Origin: Rubrivivax sp.
Lineage (GTDB): Bacteria; Pseudomonadota; Gammaproteobacteria; Burkholderiales; Burkholderiaceae_C
NCBI GenBank assembly: GCA_027485165.1
Contig: JAIXRN010000064.1
Coordinates: forward strand, 62,001-126,000
Length of the DNA stretch: 64,000 bases
Direction: 5' to 3'
Shown: one piece after another, positions 1-7,858 of the stretch
How the letters are laid out: each line of letters starts with the position of its first letter
Position numbering within the stretch: position 1 is the stretch's first letter
Notes under the pieces: generated by a model
What the model was told of the DNA's origin: nothing
Seen by the model: the letters and a program-made list of their open reading frames with translations, nothing else
Databases searched by the model: none
Position numbers and translations under genes: made by a program

Positions 1-220
1 CCCGCACGGCCACTGAATCCAGGCCCAAGCCGCTGGGTGCATGCTGGCGCGCGGCGTCCTGCGCCGCTTGCTGCAGGGGCCGCTGCGGCCGCAGCACGGC
101 CGCCGGCGCGGCAGGGGCCGCCGGTGTGGCCGACCGGGCGGCCGACCTCTGCGCTGGGGCAGCGTGGACCTGGTCCAGGCCCAGCGGAAAGCGAACTGGC
201 GGGCGCTGCTGACGCGTCAT
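1..220 (-). CDS. pcm: Protein-L-isoaspartate O-methyltransferase, N-terminal part only (cut by window edge)
   Basis: Reading the minus strand from the ATG at 220 gives an open frame to the window edge, about 73 residues. It begins [18 protein letters not shown], continues through an Ala/Pro-rich linker, and reaches [11 protein letters not shown]. The GLGLDS...VR segment matches the point where the Pcm methyltransferase fold begins in burkholderial proteins. Pcm repairs isoaspartyl residues in damaged proteins using S-adenosylmethionine. The start ATG overlaps the surE stop as ATGA, and surE-pcm is a very common pair, so translational coupling is likely. The catalytic SAM-binding part lies outside the window, so the call rests on the short N-terminus and on context. 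Confidence 0.75.
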   Translation of the reverse strand, partial: MTRQQRPPVRFPLGLDQVHAAPAQRSAARSATPAAPAAPAAVLRPQRPLQQAAQDAARQHAPSGLGLDSVAVR

Positions 221-981
221 GCGCGCGCCAGGCGGGCAGCCCAGTCGTCGCGGCGGGCGTGGTCGGTCAGGTCCACCTGCAGCGGCGTGATTGACACCTG
301 GCCTTGGGCCACGGCGTGGAAGTCGGTGCCTTCGCCGGCCTCGCGCGCGTCGCCGGCCGGGCCGATCCAGTAGATCGGGTCGCCGCGCGGGCTGGTCTGG
401 CGCACCACGGGCGCACTGGCGTGGCGCCGGCCCAGCCGCGTCACCACCCGGGGCAGGCTCGCAGCGTCGGCACGGTTGGGGATGTTGACGTTCAGCAGCC
501 ATGGCAGGCCGTCCAGACGCGACTGCGCCAGCACCTGGTCGATGACTGCCCGCGCCGTGGCGGCCGCGGCGTCCAGGTGGCCCCAGCCCTTGTCGACCTG
601 CGAAAACGCGATGGCCGGTATGCCGAACAGGAAGCCTTCCATCGCCGCAGCCACGGTGCCCGAATACAGCGTGTCGTCGCCCATGTTGGCACCGTTGTTG
701 ATGCCGGAAATCACCAGGTCGGGGCGGCGTTCCAGCACGCCCGTCAGGGCCACGTGCACGCAGTCGGACGGGGTGCCGTTGACCACGTTGAAACCTTGCA
801 CGTGTTCGCCGCGGGCGCGAAAGATCGACAGGGGGCGGCTCAGCGTCAGGGCGTTGGACGTGCCGCTGGCGTTCTGCTCTGGGGCGAAGACTTCGATCTC
901 GCCCAGGCCCTGGCAGGCCTGCACCAGGGCCGCCAGCCCGGGCGCCAGGTAACCGTCGTCATTTGCGATCAGGATATGCAT
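217..981 (-). CDS. surE: 5'/3'-nucleotidase SurE
   Basis: 254 residues, the normal size for SurE, a metal-dependent nucleoside monophosphate phosphatase of the cytoplasm linked to stationary-phase survival. The N-terminus [15 protein letters not shown] carries the Asp-Asp metal site. [13 protein letters not shown] and [20 protein letters not shown] are the other family signatures. The frame can be extended one codon to a GTG at 984, but the ATG at 981 gives the usual MxILxxNDDG start. It overlaps pcm by four bases (ATGA) downstream. The opposite-strand frame over the same bases is a GC-rich shadow. Confidence 0.95.
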   Translation of the reverse strand: MHILIANDDGYLAPGLAALVQACQGLGEIEVFAPEQNASGTSNALTLSRPLSIFRARGEHVQGFNVVNGTPSDCVHVALTGVLERRPDLVISGINNGANMGDDTLYSGTVAAAMEGFLFGIPAIAFSQVDKGWGHLDAAAATARAVIDQVLAQSRLDGLPWLLNVNIPNRADAASLPRVVTRLGRRHASAPVVRQTSPRGDPIYWIGPAGDAREAGEGTDFHAVAQGQVSITPLQVDLTDHARRDDWAARLARA

Positions 982-1069
982 CACCTGATTGTAGGGAGCC
1001 AGGGGCCGCTGGGCCGCTGTGATGGGGGCCTGTGCGAGTCAACCGCCGCTGGGTATGCGGATCGCCCAG

Positions 1070-1107
1070 AAAAAAGGCCCCTGGGCGCGGACGCTGGGGG
1101 CCTTTTT
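1070..1107 (-). terminator. Rho-independent terminator after tRNA-Thr
   Basis: Read on the minus strand, arms AAGGCCCC and GGGGCCTT are separated by about 15 bases and followed by a run of T. It lies just downstream of the tRNA gene and upstream of surE. A run of T also occurs on the other strand, so it may work in both directions. Confidence 0.75.
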
Positions 1108-1112
1108 GCAGA

Positions 1113-1188
1113 TGGTGCCGGTGACCGGAATCGAACTGGTGACCTTCGCATTACGAATGCGCTGCTCTACCAACTGAGCTACACCGGC
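1113..1188 (-). tRNA. tRNA-Thr (anticodon CGT)
   Basis: A complete 76-base cloverleaf on the minus strand. The acceptor arms are GCCGGTG/CACCGGC, the D-loop has AGTTGGTAGA, the anticodon loop is TTCGTAA with anticodon CGT (reads ACG, Thr), and the T-loop is TTCGATT. The encoded CCA end is at 1113-1115. A terminator follows directly. It is a single gene with no tRNA neighbours in the window. Confidence 0.97.
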
Positions 1189-1432
1189 AGGTAACGAAAC
1201 CATTGAACGCGGGTTTGGTGCCCCGGTGCGGCAGTTTGCGGCCGCATCGACTCGCGGCATGCAGCGTGCGAGCGCCCAACGTGCCCAGCACTGGCCATCA
1301 AAATTCACGGCCCGCGCGTCGGCAGCCCATGAGTGTATCAGCAGCCCGCTGCCACAATCCGCATGACGGGCAGTACGCCGCCCCGGCTTGCGCCATCTGC
1401 CACACCCCAGCCCCCAGACATCGCCGCATCAC

Positions 1433-1846
1433 GTGCATTACCTCCCTCCTTTGCTGCATGCCCCAGGCCCGCGTCTGGCCTGGCGCGGCCTGCTCGCCTT
1501 GCTGCTGGCCGTGGTGTGCTACTTCGCTTTCGTGCCGCGCCCGCCTGGGCTGCACTTCGACAACGCCGACAAACTGCAGCACATGGCTGCCTTCGTCTGC
1601 CTGAGCGCCTGCGCCGCGCTGTCGCTGCGGCCGGGGCACAGCCGGCTGTTCTCGGCAGGGCTGGCGATGTTGGCCTTCGGCCTGTTGATCGAGCTGGTGC
1701 AGTTCTACATCCCGGAACGCTCGGCCGACTGGCAAGACGTGCTGGCCGACGCGGTCGGCATCGCGGCAGGCCTGGCGACGGTCGCGCTGGCGCGCCGCGT
1801 CTGGCCGCCATTGGCCCCGCCGCCATACCCTGCGGCGGGGCGCTGA
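1433..1846 (+). CDS. VanZ-like family membrane protein
   Basis: About 137 residues from a GTG at 1433; the frame is open further up to an ATG at 1388, but that extension is Pro/His-rich and unlike the family. Three or four hydrophobic segments are visible (LLALLLAVVCYFAFVP, MAAFVCLSACAAL, AMLAFGLLIELVQFYIP, VLADAVGIAAGLATVA). The features N-ADKLQH, ELVQ and R-ADWQDVLAD-VG are typical of VanZ-like proteins (named after a teicoplanin resistance gene). The cellular role of most members is unknown. The gene stands alone between tRNA-Thr and the unknown gene at 1963. The start is uncertain. Confidence 0.75.
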   Translation: MHYLPPLLHAPGPRLAWRGLLALLLAVVCYFAFVPRPPGLHFDNADKLQHMAAFVCLSACAALSLRPGHSRLFSAGLAMLAFGLLIELVQFYIPERSADWQDVLADAVGIAAGLATVALARRVWPPLAPPPYPAAGR

Positions 1847-1962
1847 ACAGGGCGGCGAGCGATGCGCTGAATCGGTAGCTCATGCTTTGAGCCACCCCCC
1901 GCTGACACTGACGTCAGCGCAGGGCATGGGGCCCGGCGCCAACTGCCAAGCCGGAGCCCGCC

Positions 1963-3135
1963 ATGACCCAAACCACTCTCGACCTGTTGCCACAAGGCCC
2001 TGCCGCCATGGCGCAGGCCGACCCCGTCAGCCGCGTCGCGTTCCAGATCGGCTGGGACCACGCCCAACACGCCCTGATGCCGCCACCTGAACTGCTGCTG
2101 GCCGGTTCGCCCGTGGCACAGGGCTGGATGGCAGGTCGCGCCGTGTTGGGCCGCCGTACCCTGGGTGCGCCGCGCCCCGTGCGGCTGTGGCTGCAGTTGC
2201 GCACCCAGGCCTGGCGCGCCGGCCTGGGCTTCGACCTGGCTCAGGTCACGCCACAGACCCTGGCGCAGCTGCCGGCCGACCGCTGCCCGGTGCTACGCCA
2301 GCCGCTGGGCGGTGCCGCCAGCACACCGCTTGCGGCAGTGGTGGAAAGGCTGAATCCGCAGGCCGGTTACTGCGCGGGCAACCTGGTCACGATGAGCCTG
2401 GCCGCCGCTCAAGCCCGCTGCGGCCTGGACCTGCCGGCCCTGGTGCGGCGGGCGCGTCAGGCGGAAATCTGCGGCCAGGACGTGGCGGGCCTGCCAGCTG
2501 CAGCCTGGTGGCGGCTGGCCGCCCTGGGCGCCATGGCCCAGGGGCCGGCAGCACTGCCTTTCCATTTCGCAGCCCGGCTGCCCTTGGCCGCGCTGCCGCC
2601 GCAAGGTGTGCAGGTGCAGCACCCGGCCCAGGCCTTGCAAGCCGCGGTGACGCAACTGTTCCTGCGCCCGGGCTGGGCGGCACGGGCCCGCGCGCTGGCC
2701 GCGCTGCTGCCGGCACACAGCCTGCGGCACGACTTCCACCTGTTTGTCGGCGCCATGGCACCCCGCGTGCTGGAAGCCGGCCAGGACCCCGCCACGCTGC
2801 GCCCAGCACTGGAAGACGCCTGGCTGAACGAACGGGTGCAGCGCCGCTGGCAGCACTTCCTGCTCGCCCTGGGCGAAGCCGCCTGCACCCACCTGTTGGA
2901 GACCGCAGGAGCGGCTGGCCTGCTGCTGGCAGCCGAGCCCGCACCCACGGGCCCAGGCAGGCGGAGCGCCCAGCCTGGCGCCCTGCCGGCCGTCAACCCG
3001 GCTTGCCCACCGGCAGGCCAGGCACCAGGGCCCGGCCCTTCAGCGTGTAGGACCGCCCGCGGAAGGCTGCAATCGCCCGCCCCTGCTGGTCGCACACCGC
3101 CACGTCGTACACGCCCGTACGCCCAGCCTTGCTGA
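1963..3135 (+). CDS. Conserved-looking protein of unknown function; tail antisense to paaI
   Basis: 390 residues from an ATG with a GGAG ribosome site seven bases upstream. No family can be named with confidence. A central stretch (roughly residues 105-150: DRCPVLRQPLGG, then ERLNPQAGYCAGNLVTMS) faintly resembles HNH-type proteins that carry a Cys-bearing strand followed by GYVxGNVxxIS, but the catalytic histidines are not evident, so any nuclease role is doubtful. The C-terminal half is helical and Ala/Leu-rich. The last ~48 codons lie opposite the 3' end of paaI and read as low-complexity Pro/Arg/Gly, suggesting the original stop was lost. A 10-bp palindrome CTGACGTCAG sits 46 bases upstream (1908-1917). 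Confidence 0.6.
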   Translation: MTQTTLDLLPQGPAAMAQADPVSRVAFQIGWDHAQHALMPPPELLLAGSPVAQGWMAGRAVLGRRTLGAPRPVRLWLQLRTQAWRAGLGFDLAQVTPQTLAQLPADRCPVLRQPLGGAASTPLAAVVERLNPQAGYCAGNLVTMSLAAAQARCGLDLPALVRRARQAEICGQDVAGLPAAAWWRLAALGAMAQGPAALPFHFAARLPLAALPPQGVQVQHPAQALQAAVTQLFLRPGWAARARALAALLPAHSLRHDFHLFVGAMAPRVLEAGQDPATLRPALEDAWLNERVQRRWQHFLLALGEAACTHLLETAGAAGLLLAAEPAPTGPGRRSAQPGALPAVNPACPPAGQAPGPGPSACRTARGRLQSPAPAGRTPPRRTRPYAQPC

Positions 3136-3517
3136 CTTCACGGGCGCTGGCCGTCAGCGTGTCGCCGCGCTGCGCAGCCGCCAGCAGGTTGATGTCGAAG
3201 CCTGCGGCCACGGTGGCTTCGTTGTAGCTGTTGCAGGCCAGGGCGAAGGCACTGTCGGCCAGCGTGCTGACGATGCCGCCGTGGCAGCTGCCCAGGCCGT
3301 TCAACATGTCCTGCCGCACCAGCATCGCCAGCGTGGCGCTGCCCGGGCCGACGGCCAGCACCTGCATGCCCAGGGCCACGCTGACCTGGTCGCGCTGCCA
3401 GATCGCGTCACGTGCGGCCTCGGCCACCTGCTGGGGGCTATGGCTGGCGTCCGTATCCGCTGCGTCCAGCGCGTGGGTGGGGCCGACTGGGGGCGGCCCG
3501 TTGGGCGACAAGCCCAC
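2993..3517 (-). CDS. paaI: Phenylacetic acid degradation thioesterase PaaI
   Basis: 174 residues with a hot-dog thioesterase fold. The core NGLGSCHGGIVSTLADSAFA carries the HGG...D motif of PaaI, and it is followed by ACNSYNEATVAAGFDINLL. PaaI hydrolyses ring-hydroxylated phenylacetyl-CoA and related dead-end thioesters, freeing CoA during phenylacetate breakdown. About 20 residues ahead of the domain are Pro-rich. It starts two bases after the paaG stop, so the two form an operon. No other paa genes are in the window. The 3' end overlaps the convergent gene at 1963-3135 by 143 bases. Confidence 0.88.
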   Translation of the reverse strand: MGLSPNGPPPVGPTHALDAADTDASHSPQQVAEAARDAIWQRDQVSVALGMQVLAVGPGSATLAMLVRQDMLNGLGSCHGGIVSTLADSAFALACNSYNEATVAAGFDINLLAAAQRGDTLTASAREVSKAGRTGVYDVAVCDQQGRAIAAFRGRSYTLKGRALVPGLPVGKPG

Positions 3518-3519
3518 CG

Positions 3520-4170
3520 TCAGCGGTCCTGGAACTGTGGCGGGCGTTTGGCGAAGAAAGCCGCCACGCCCTCGCGGAAGTCGGCGCCGCGGCCCAGTTC
3601 GCGCTGCGCGCTGGCTTCCAGCGCCAACGCGTCGGGCAGGTCCAGCGTGCTGGCTTCGTCCAGCACGCGGCGGGTTTCGGCCAGGGCCCGGCTGAGCATC
3701 GCCACCAGGCGCGGCAACAGCCAGCTGCCGCCGCAGTCGGGCACCAGGCCGATGCGACTGAAGGCCTGGATGAAGCTGGCGCTGCGGGCCGCCAGCACCA
3801 GGTCACAGCACAGCGCCAGGTTGGCGCCCGCCCCTGCCGCCACGCCGTTCACGGCGGCCAGCACCGGCACCGGCATGCTGCGCACGCGCAGGGCCAGCGG
3901 GCGGTAGAAACGGTCGATGACGGCCCCCACGTCCGGCCCGTTGCCCGTGTCCACCATCGCCGGGTCGGCCAGGTCCTGGCCAGCGCAGAAGGCGCGGCCC
4001 GCGCCGGTGATGACGACGGCACGCACGGCCGTGTCGGCCGCGGCGTCGTTCAGCGCCTGCAGCAGCGCCCCACGCATGTCGGCCGTGAAGCTGTTCAGGG
4101 CTGTCGGGCGGTTCAGCGTGATGTGCCGCACGGCGCCCTGCGTGGTGGTGAGGATCGACGTTTCGGCCAT
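3520..4170 (-). CDS. paaG: Enoyl-CoA hydratase/isomerase PaaG-like, with internal deletion
   Basis: 216 residues; PaaG is normally about 262. The front (HITLNRPTALNSF, oxyanion-hole segments GAGRAFCAGQDL and NGVAAGAGANLAL, IGLVPDCGGSWLLPRLV) and the back (ETRRVLDEASTLDL...LGRGADFREGVAAFFAKR) align well with PaaG, the isomerase converting ring-epoxyphenylacetyl-CoA to oxepin-CoA. About 46 residues that normally follow LLPR (the GRARAxGLAL...WGxIWxVVDD part) are missing in frame. The acidic catalytic residue in PDCGG is kept, but a helical layer is gone, so activity is doubtful. Upstream member of the paaG-paaI pair. It could be a decaying gene, a real short variant or an assembly collapse. Confidence 0.8.
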   Translation of the reverse strand: MAETSILTTTQGAVRHITLNRPTALNSFTADMRGALLQALNDAAADTAVRAVVITGAGRAFCAGQDLADPAMVDTGNGPDVGAVIDRFYRPLALRVRSMPVPVLAAVNGVAAGAGANLALCCDLVLAARSASFIQAFSRIGLVPDCGGSWLLPRLVAMLSRALAETRRVLDEASTLDLPDALALEASAQRELGRGADFREGVAAFFAKRPPQFQDR

Positions 4171-4236
4171 GCGCGGTCTCCAGCTCCCCGACCAACGGGT
4201 CTTGGAAAAGTCTAGGTGGCAGGCGCTGGCCGGCTT

Positions 4237-5751
4237 TCAGGGTTTGTCCGGCCAGGCCGCCAGTTCGTCGGCCACCAGCTTCACCACCAGGGCGTCCAGG
4301 CTCTGCACCGAATAGTTGCGCACGTCATGCAGGGTTTCACGGCCCGGGCCGCTGGCGGGCTGGCGTGCGTCGGCATAGGTCAGGAAGACGAAGCGCCCGC
4401 CAGTGAACTGCGCGGCCTGGCGCAAGCAGTATTCGCCCAGCGCGTCCAACCCGCTGGCGCCCACCGCGTGCAGCTTGATGCCGCGGCCCTGGGCGCCGCG
4501 CAGTTCGTCGTCGAAATGCGGCGCGCCGCGCTGCAGCTGCGGCGGTGCATCGGCCACCAGCAGGACGAGCCGCGCCGTGCCTTCGCCGCGCCAGGACAGC
4601 CGGTGCACGGCAGTGTGCAGGGCTTCGCTCAGCGCTTCGGGGTAGTCGCCACCGCCTGCGGCCTGCAGCGGCGCCAGCTGGGCCTGGAAGGCGGCCAGGT
4701 CGTTCGTGAAGTCGGCCCCGCGCACCAGAAAGGCGTCGCCGCGGTCGCGGTAGGCCACCAGGGCCCAGCACAGGTCGGGGCGGCTGGGCAGCCGGGCGAC
4801 CTGGTCGGCGATGCTGCGCATCGACCGCTTGAGCTTGTCGATCTCGTCGGCCATCGACCCGGTGGCGTCGACCAGGAAGGCGATGTCCAGGCGCGCGCGC
4901 TGCGGCACGGCGCTGGACAGGCGCGCCTGCAGCGCGTCCTTCTGGCCGCGCTGCCACAGCACCCGCGCGGTCTCGGCGCGATGGCTGACCTGCACTTCAA
5001 ACACCGCCCCAGCCATGTCGGGCTGGGGCATCAGCCAGACCTGGCCGCCCGCGTCGGTGCGCGCCCACAGCGGCTGCGCCTGGCCCGCGGCGTAGACCGC
5101 CACCGCGGCGTCGGGCACGGGGCGACCTCGGGCGTCGCGCACTTCCAGGCGCACGCGGTCGGCCACGGCCAGTTGACGCGGGATGCGCCCAGCGATGTCC
5201 GGCGCGCGGCGCTGGCGGAAGGCCAGGTATTCGCCGAAGTCGGCGTTGTCGTCGACCAGCCCGGCAGCCACGGGTTCGTCTGTGGCCTGTCGGGCAGCCG
5301 GGCGCGGCACGGCGGAGACCGAGGCCTGCGCAGGGGCGAGCTTCAGGGCTGGCGTGGCCGCTCGCCCGGCCGCATCGGCCAGGGCAGCAGGGGGCGCGGC
5401 GGGCGCGGGCGCAGGCGCAGACAGGGTTGGGCGCAGGGCTTCGGCACGGCTGCGGGCCTGGGCCTGCTGTTCGTCGGGCGGGCCGTCCAGCGTGAAAGGC
5501 ACCGGTGCGCGCTGGCAGTGGCGGGCAGCAGGCACGGCGGGCGCGCCCGACTGCGGGCCGGCCCAGACCAGGCCAGGCCAGGGCGCTGGACCGTCCTGCG
5601 CGCCGCGGCTGGTGCCAGCAGGCGCGGGCGAGACCGTCCAGCCGGGCGACGGCCGTTCGCGCGCCGGCGCGGTGTCGGCCTGCAGGCGCTGGGCGCAACC
5701 CAGGCCGCCGCAGACGGCCACAGCCAGGGTCAGGGTTCGCAAAGTGTTCAT
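4237..5751 (-). CDS. VWA-domain lipoprotein
   Basis: 504 residues from the ATG at 5751, chosen because GGAGCTG precedes it and it creates a lipoprotein signal (LTLAVAVCGGLGC, lipid Cys near residue 20); the frame is open further upstream. A low-complexity Ala/Pro linker follows to ~190, then a carboxypeptidase-regulatory-like beta domain (~197-275, VRLEVRDARGRPVPDAAVAV), then a von Willebrand A domain (~290-490) with an altered metal-site motif DATGSMADEI. VWA domains bind protein partners through a metal ion. It is divergent from an ECF sigma/membrane-protein pair, which suggests an envelope-sensing module. The exact role is unknown. Confidence 0.82.
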   Translation of the reverse strand: MNTLRTLTLAVAVCGGLGCAQRLQADTAPARERPSPGWTVSPAPAGTSRGAQDGPAPWPGLVWAGPQSGAPAVPAARHCQRAPVPFTLDGPPDEQQAQARSRAEALRPTLSAPAPAPAAPPAALADAAGRAATPALKLAPAQASVSAVPRPAARQATDEPVAAGLVDDNADFGEYLAFRQRRAPDIAGRIPRQLAVADRVRLEVRDARGRPVPDAAVAVYAAGQAQPLWARTDAGGQVWLMPQPDMAGAVFEVQVSHRAETARVLWQRGQKDALQARLSSAVPQRARLDIAFLVDATGSMADEIDKLKRSMRSIADQVARLPSRPDLCWALVAYRDRGDAFLVRGADFTNDLAAFQAQLAPLQAAGGGDYPEALSEALHTAVHRLSWRGEGTARLVLLVADAPPQLQRGAPHFDDELRGAQGRGIKLHAVGASGLDALGEYCLRQAAQFTGGRFVFLTYADARQPASGPGRETLHDVRNYSVQSLDALVVKLVADELAAWPDKP

Positions 5752-5920
5752 CGGCAGCTCCATTGCAGTCGGGATGCCTGCTGATACGGCCCAGCGCGGC
5801 GAACGGGGTGAAAGCCCGCGCGGGGCGAACCGCGGGGCAAACGGGTGCACCCGATCACCCCGCGCGCAAGGCTCAGCCGTAGAAGCCTGGGTGGCACACT
5901 GCCGCAGGCCCTGCACCGAT

Positions 5921-6532
5921 ATGCCCGACACCGCCCCGCCCTCTGATGACGACACCCTGATGCGCGCCTTCGCCGCCGGTGACACGCGCGCTTTCGCGCT
6001 GCTGTACGACCGGCATCAGGCAGCGCTGTACCGTTTCGTGCACCGCCTGCTGGGGCGCGACGCCAGCACGCAGGCCGACGAGGTCTTCCAGGACACCTGG
6101 CTGCGTGCCATCGAAGCACGCCAGCGCTGGCAGCCGCAGGGCGCCAGCTTTCGCACCTGGCTGTTCACGCTGGCGCACCACCGCGCGGTCGACTGCCTGC
6201 GTCGCAGCGGGCGCGAAACCGCGCTGGACAACGACGAAGGCGCCGCCCCGTTCGAGCCCACCGCCACCGCCTGGGCCGCCTGGCCGGCCCCCGGCGCCGA
6301 CGAACAGGCGCACTGGCGCGCCGCCGGCCAGCGCCTGCTGGACTGCCTGGACGGCCTGCCGCTGGCGCAGAAGACGGTGTTCCTGCTGCATCACGAAGAC
6401 GGCCTGAGCGTGGACGAACTGGCCCAGGCCCTGGCCCTGGGCTTCGAGACCGCGAAGACCCGGCTGCGCTACGCCATGAGAAAGCTGCGCACCTGCATGG
6501 GCGCCTACCTGCCAGGCCCGCTGGCGTCCTGA
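5921..6532 (+). CDS. ECF-type RNA polymerase sigma factor
   Basis: 203 residues with sigma region 2 (DDDTLMRAFAAGDTRAFALLYDRH through FRTWLFTLAHHRAVDCLRR, ~10-100), a variable acidic linker, and region 4 (LPLAQKTVFLLHHEDGLSVDELAQAL, ~150-195). Such sigma factors direct polymerase to stress or envelope regulons and are usually held by an anti-sigma factor encoded next door. The gene at 6551 follows after 18 bases and has the right layout for that role. The ATG at 5921 gives the expected N-terminus; the much longer open frame upstream is antisense to the VWA gene. Confidence 0.9.
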   Translation: MPDTAPPSDDDTLMRAFAAGDTRAFALLYDRHQAALYRFVHRLLGRDASTQADEVFQDTWLRAIEARQRWQPQGASFRTWLFTLAHHRAVDCLRRSGRETALDNDEGAAPFEPTATAWAAWPAPGADEQAHWRAAGQRLLDCLDGLPLAQKTVFLLHHEDGLSVDELAQALALGFETAKTRLRYAMRKLRTCMGAYLPGPLAS

Positions 6533-6550
6533 ACCTGCTGCCAACCTGCG

Positions 6551-7858
6551 ATGAGCCGCCCAGCTGTTCCGCCTGTTCCGCCGGCCCCCGGGCCGAACCT
6601 GCCGCCCGACGCAGGTGCCCGGGACCTGCCGCGCGACGAGCACCTGCGCGCTGCCCTGCGCCACCTGCCGGACGTCAGCCTGCAGCCCCCGCCTCACCTG
6701 CGCGCCCAGCTGCTGGCGGCGGCCGAACGCGCCGTCGCTGCTGCGCCGGCGCCCGGGCCGGCAGGGCCTGCCGCACGCCAGCCCAGGTGGCGCGGCTGGC
6801 GCCCGCTGGGACTGGGGGCGTCAGGGGCCTTCGCCAGCCTGATGCTGGCTGGCGTCATCGGTCTGATCTGGCGCGAAGACCTGCCCGGGCCCGCCGTCGA
6901 CGGGCCGGCCGTACGGCCGCCCGCCAGCAGTGTCGCCAGTGTCGCCAGTACCGCCAGCACCGCCCCGTCCCCCAGCCCGTTGCCGGCGACAACGCAGCGC
7001 AGCAAGACCGCGGAAAGCGCACCCGCCGTGGCCGGTGCCTCGACACCTTCCCTGATGGGCGCAGCAGAGCGCGGGCCCATCCTGGCTGCACCGCGGGGGA
7101 AAGACGCACCGGCAGCCGATCACCGGCTGTCGCCTGCCCCACCCGCGTCGCCCCCCGCGTCGCCACCCGCCCCTGCCCCAAGCGAGGCCGCGGCTGCGCC
7201 CATGCCCGACCCTGCTGCCAACCCACAGCCCGCCGACCCCCTGCCCGAGCACCCCGACGTGCGCCGCCTGCAGCGGCAGACCCCAGCCCAGGCCGCCCCC
7301 AGCGGGGAAAGCCCGGTGACGGCGCCACCCAGCCCAGACCCCGGCCTGCCCACCGGCGCTGCTGCCGGATCGGCCAGCCCGGCGGCCATGCCACTTTCAG
7401 CGCTGACGGCGCCAGCAGGCCCCGCGACCGGTGTTTCCGCTGGCGCCGCCCGCGCCCGCGCCAGCGACGCGGCCAACGCCCTGGCCTGGCGCGTGGACAA
7501 CGGCCCGCCAGCCGGCATCAGCCCAGGCTGGCTGCAGGCCGCGCAGGCCCTCGATCTGCGCCTGGGCCAGCCCAGCACGCTGCGTGAACTGCCGCAAGCC
7601 CGCCAGGTGAGCCTGCTGCGGCCAGGCCTGGGGGGCCAGCTACAGGCCCAGATCTGGCTGACGCCCAGCCTGTTGCTGTGGTGCCCCGCCACGGGCGAGC
7701 CCTGCCGCCTGTCGCCGCTGGACGCTGCCGCCAGCCAGACGCTGCTGCGGGCCTTGCCCCCCGCCGGGGCAGTGCAGCCCAGCCCCGCAGAACCGCAGCC
7801 CGACGGGCCTGCACCCGCCGCCGCGGCCGATCAACCCCCGAAACGCGATTCCAGGTAG
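6551..7858 (+). CDS. Single-pass membrane protein with Pro/Ala-rich periplasmic region, candidate anti-sigma factor
   Basis: 435 residues. A cytoplasmic N-terminal ~85 residues contain an amphipathic stretch (LRAALRHLPDVSLQPPPHLRAQLLAAAERAV), then one transmembrane helix (~95-112, ASGAFASLMLAGVIGLIW). About 200 residues of Pro/Ala/Ser-rich sequence follow, then a short folded C-terminus (~310-410, RQVSLLRPGLGGQLQAQIWLTPSLLLW). There is no zinc-binding HxxxCxxC motif, so it is not a canonical ZAS anti-sigma. Position directly after the ECF gene and the topology support a regulatory membrane partner; this is inference. The 3' end overlaps the convergent aminopeptidase gene by 28 bases. Confidence 0.65.
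   Translation: MSRPAVPPVPPAPGPNLPPDAGARDLPRDEHLRAALRHLPDVSLQPPPHLRAQLLAAAERAVAAAPAPGPAGPAARQPRWRGWRPLGLGASGAFASLMLAGVIGLIWREDLPGPAVDGPAVRPPASSVASVASTASTAPSPSPLPATTQRSKTAESAPAVAGASTPSLMGAAERGPILAAPRGKDAPAADHRLSPAPPASPPASPPAPAPSEAAAAPMPDPAANPQPADPLPEHPDVRRLQRQTPAQAAPSGESPVTAPPSPDPGLPTGAAAGSASPAAMPLSALTAPAGPATGVSAGAARARASDAANALAWRVDNGPPAGISPGWLQAAQALDLRLGQPSTLRELPQARQVSLLRPGLGGQLQAQIWLTPSLLLWCPATGEPCRLSPLDAAASQTLLRALPPAGAVQPSPAEPQPDGPAPAAAADQPPKRDSR

Noticed and set aside
304..1194. Long forward open frame opposite surE and the tRNA
   Set aside because: Antisense to a clear SurE and tRNA-Thr; the product is His/Arg/Gly-rich noise typical of GC-rich shadows.
1908..1917. CTGACGTCAG palindrome before the unknown gene as an operator
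   Set aside because: Ten bases only, a single copy and no known regulator beside it; noted in the gene entry but not called.
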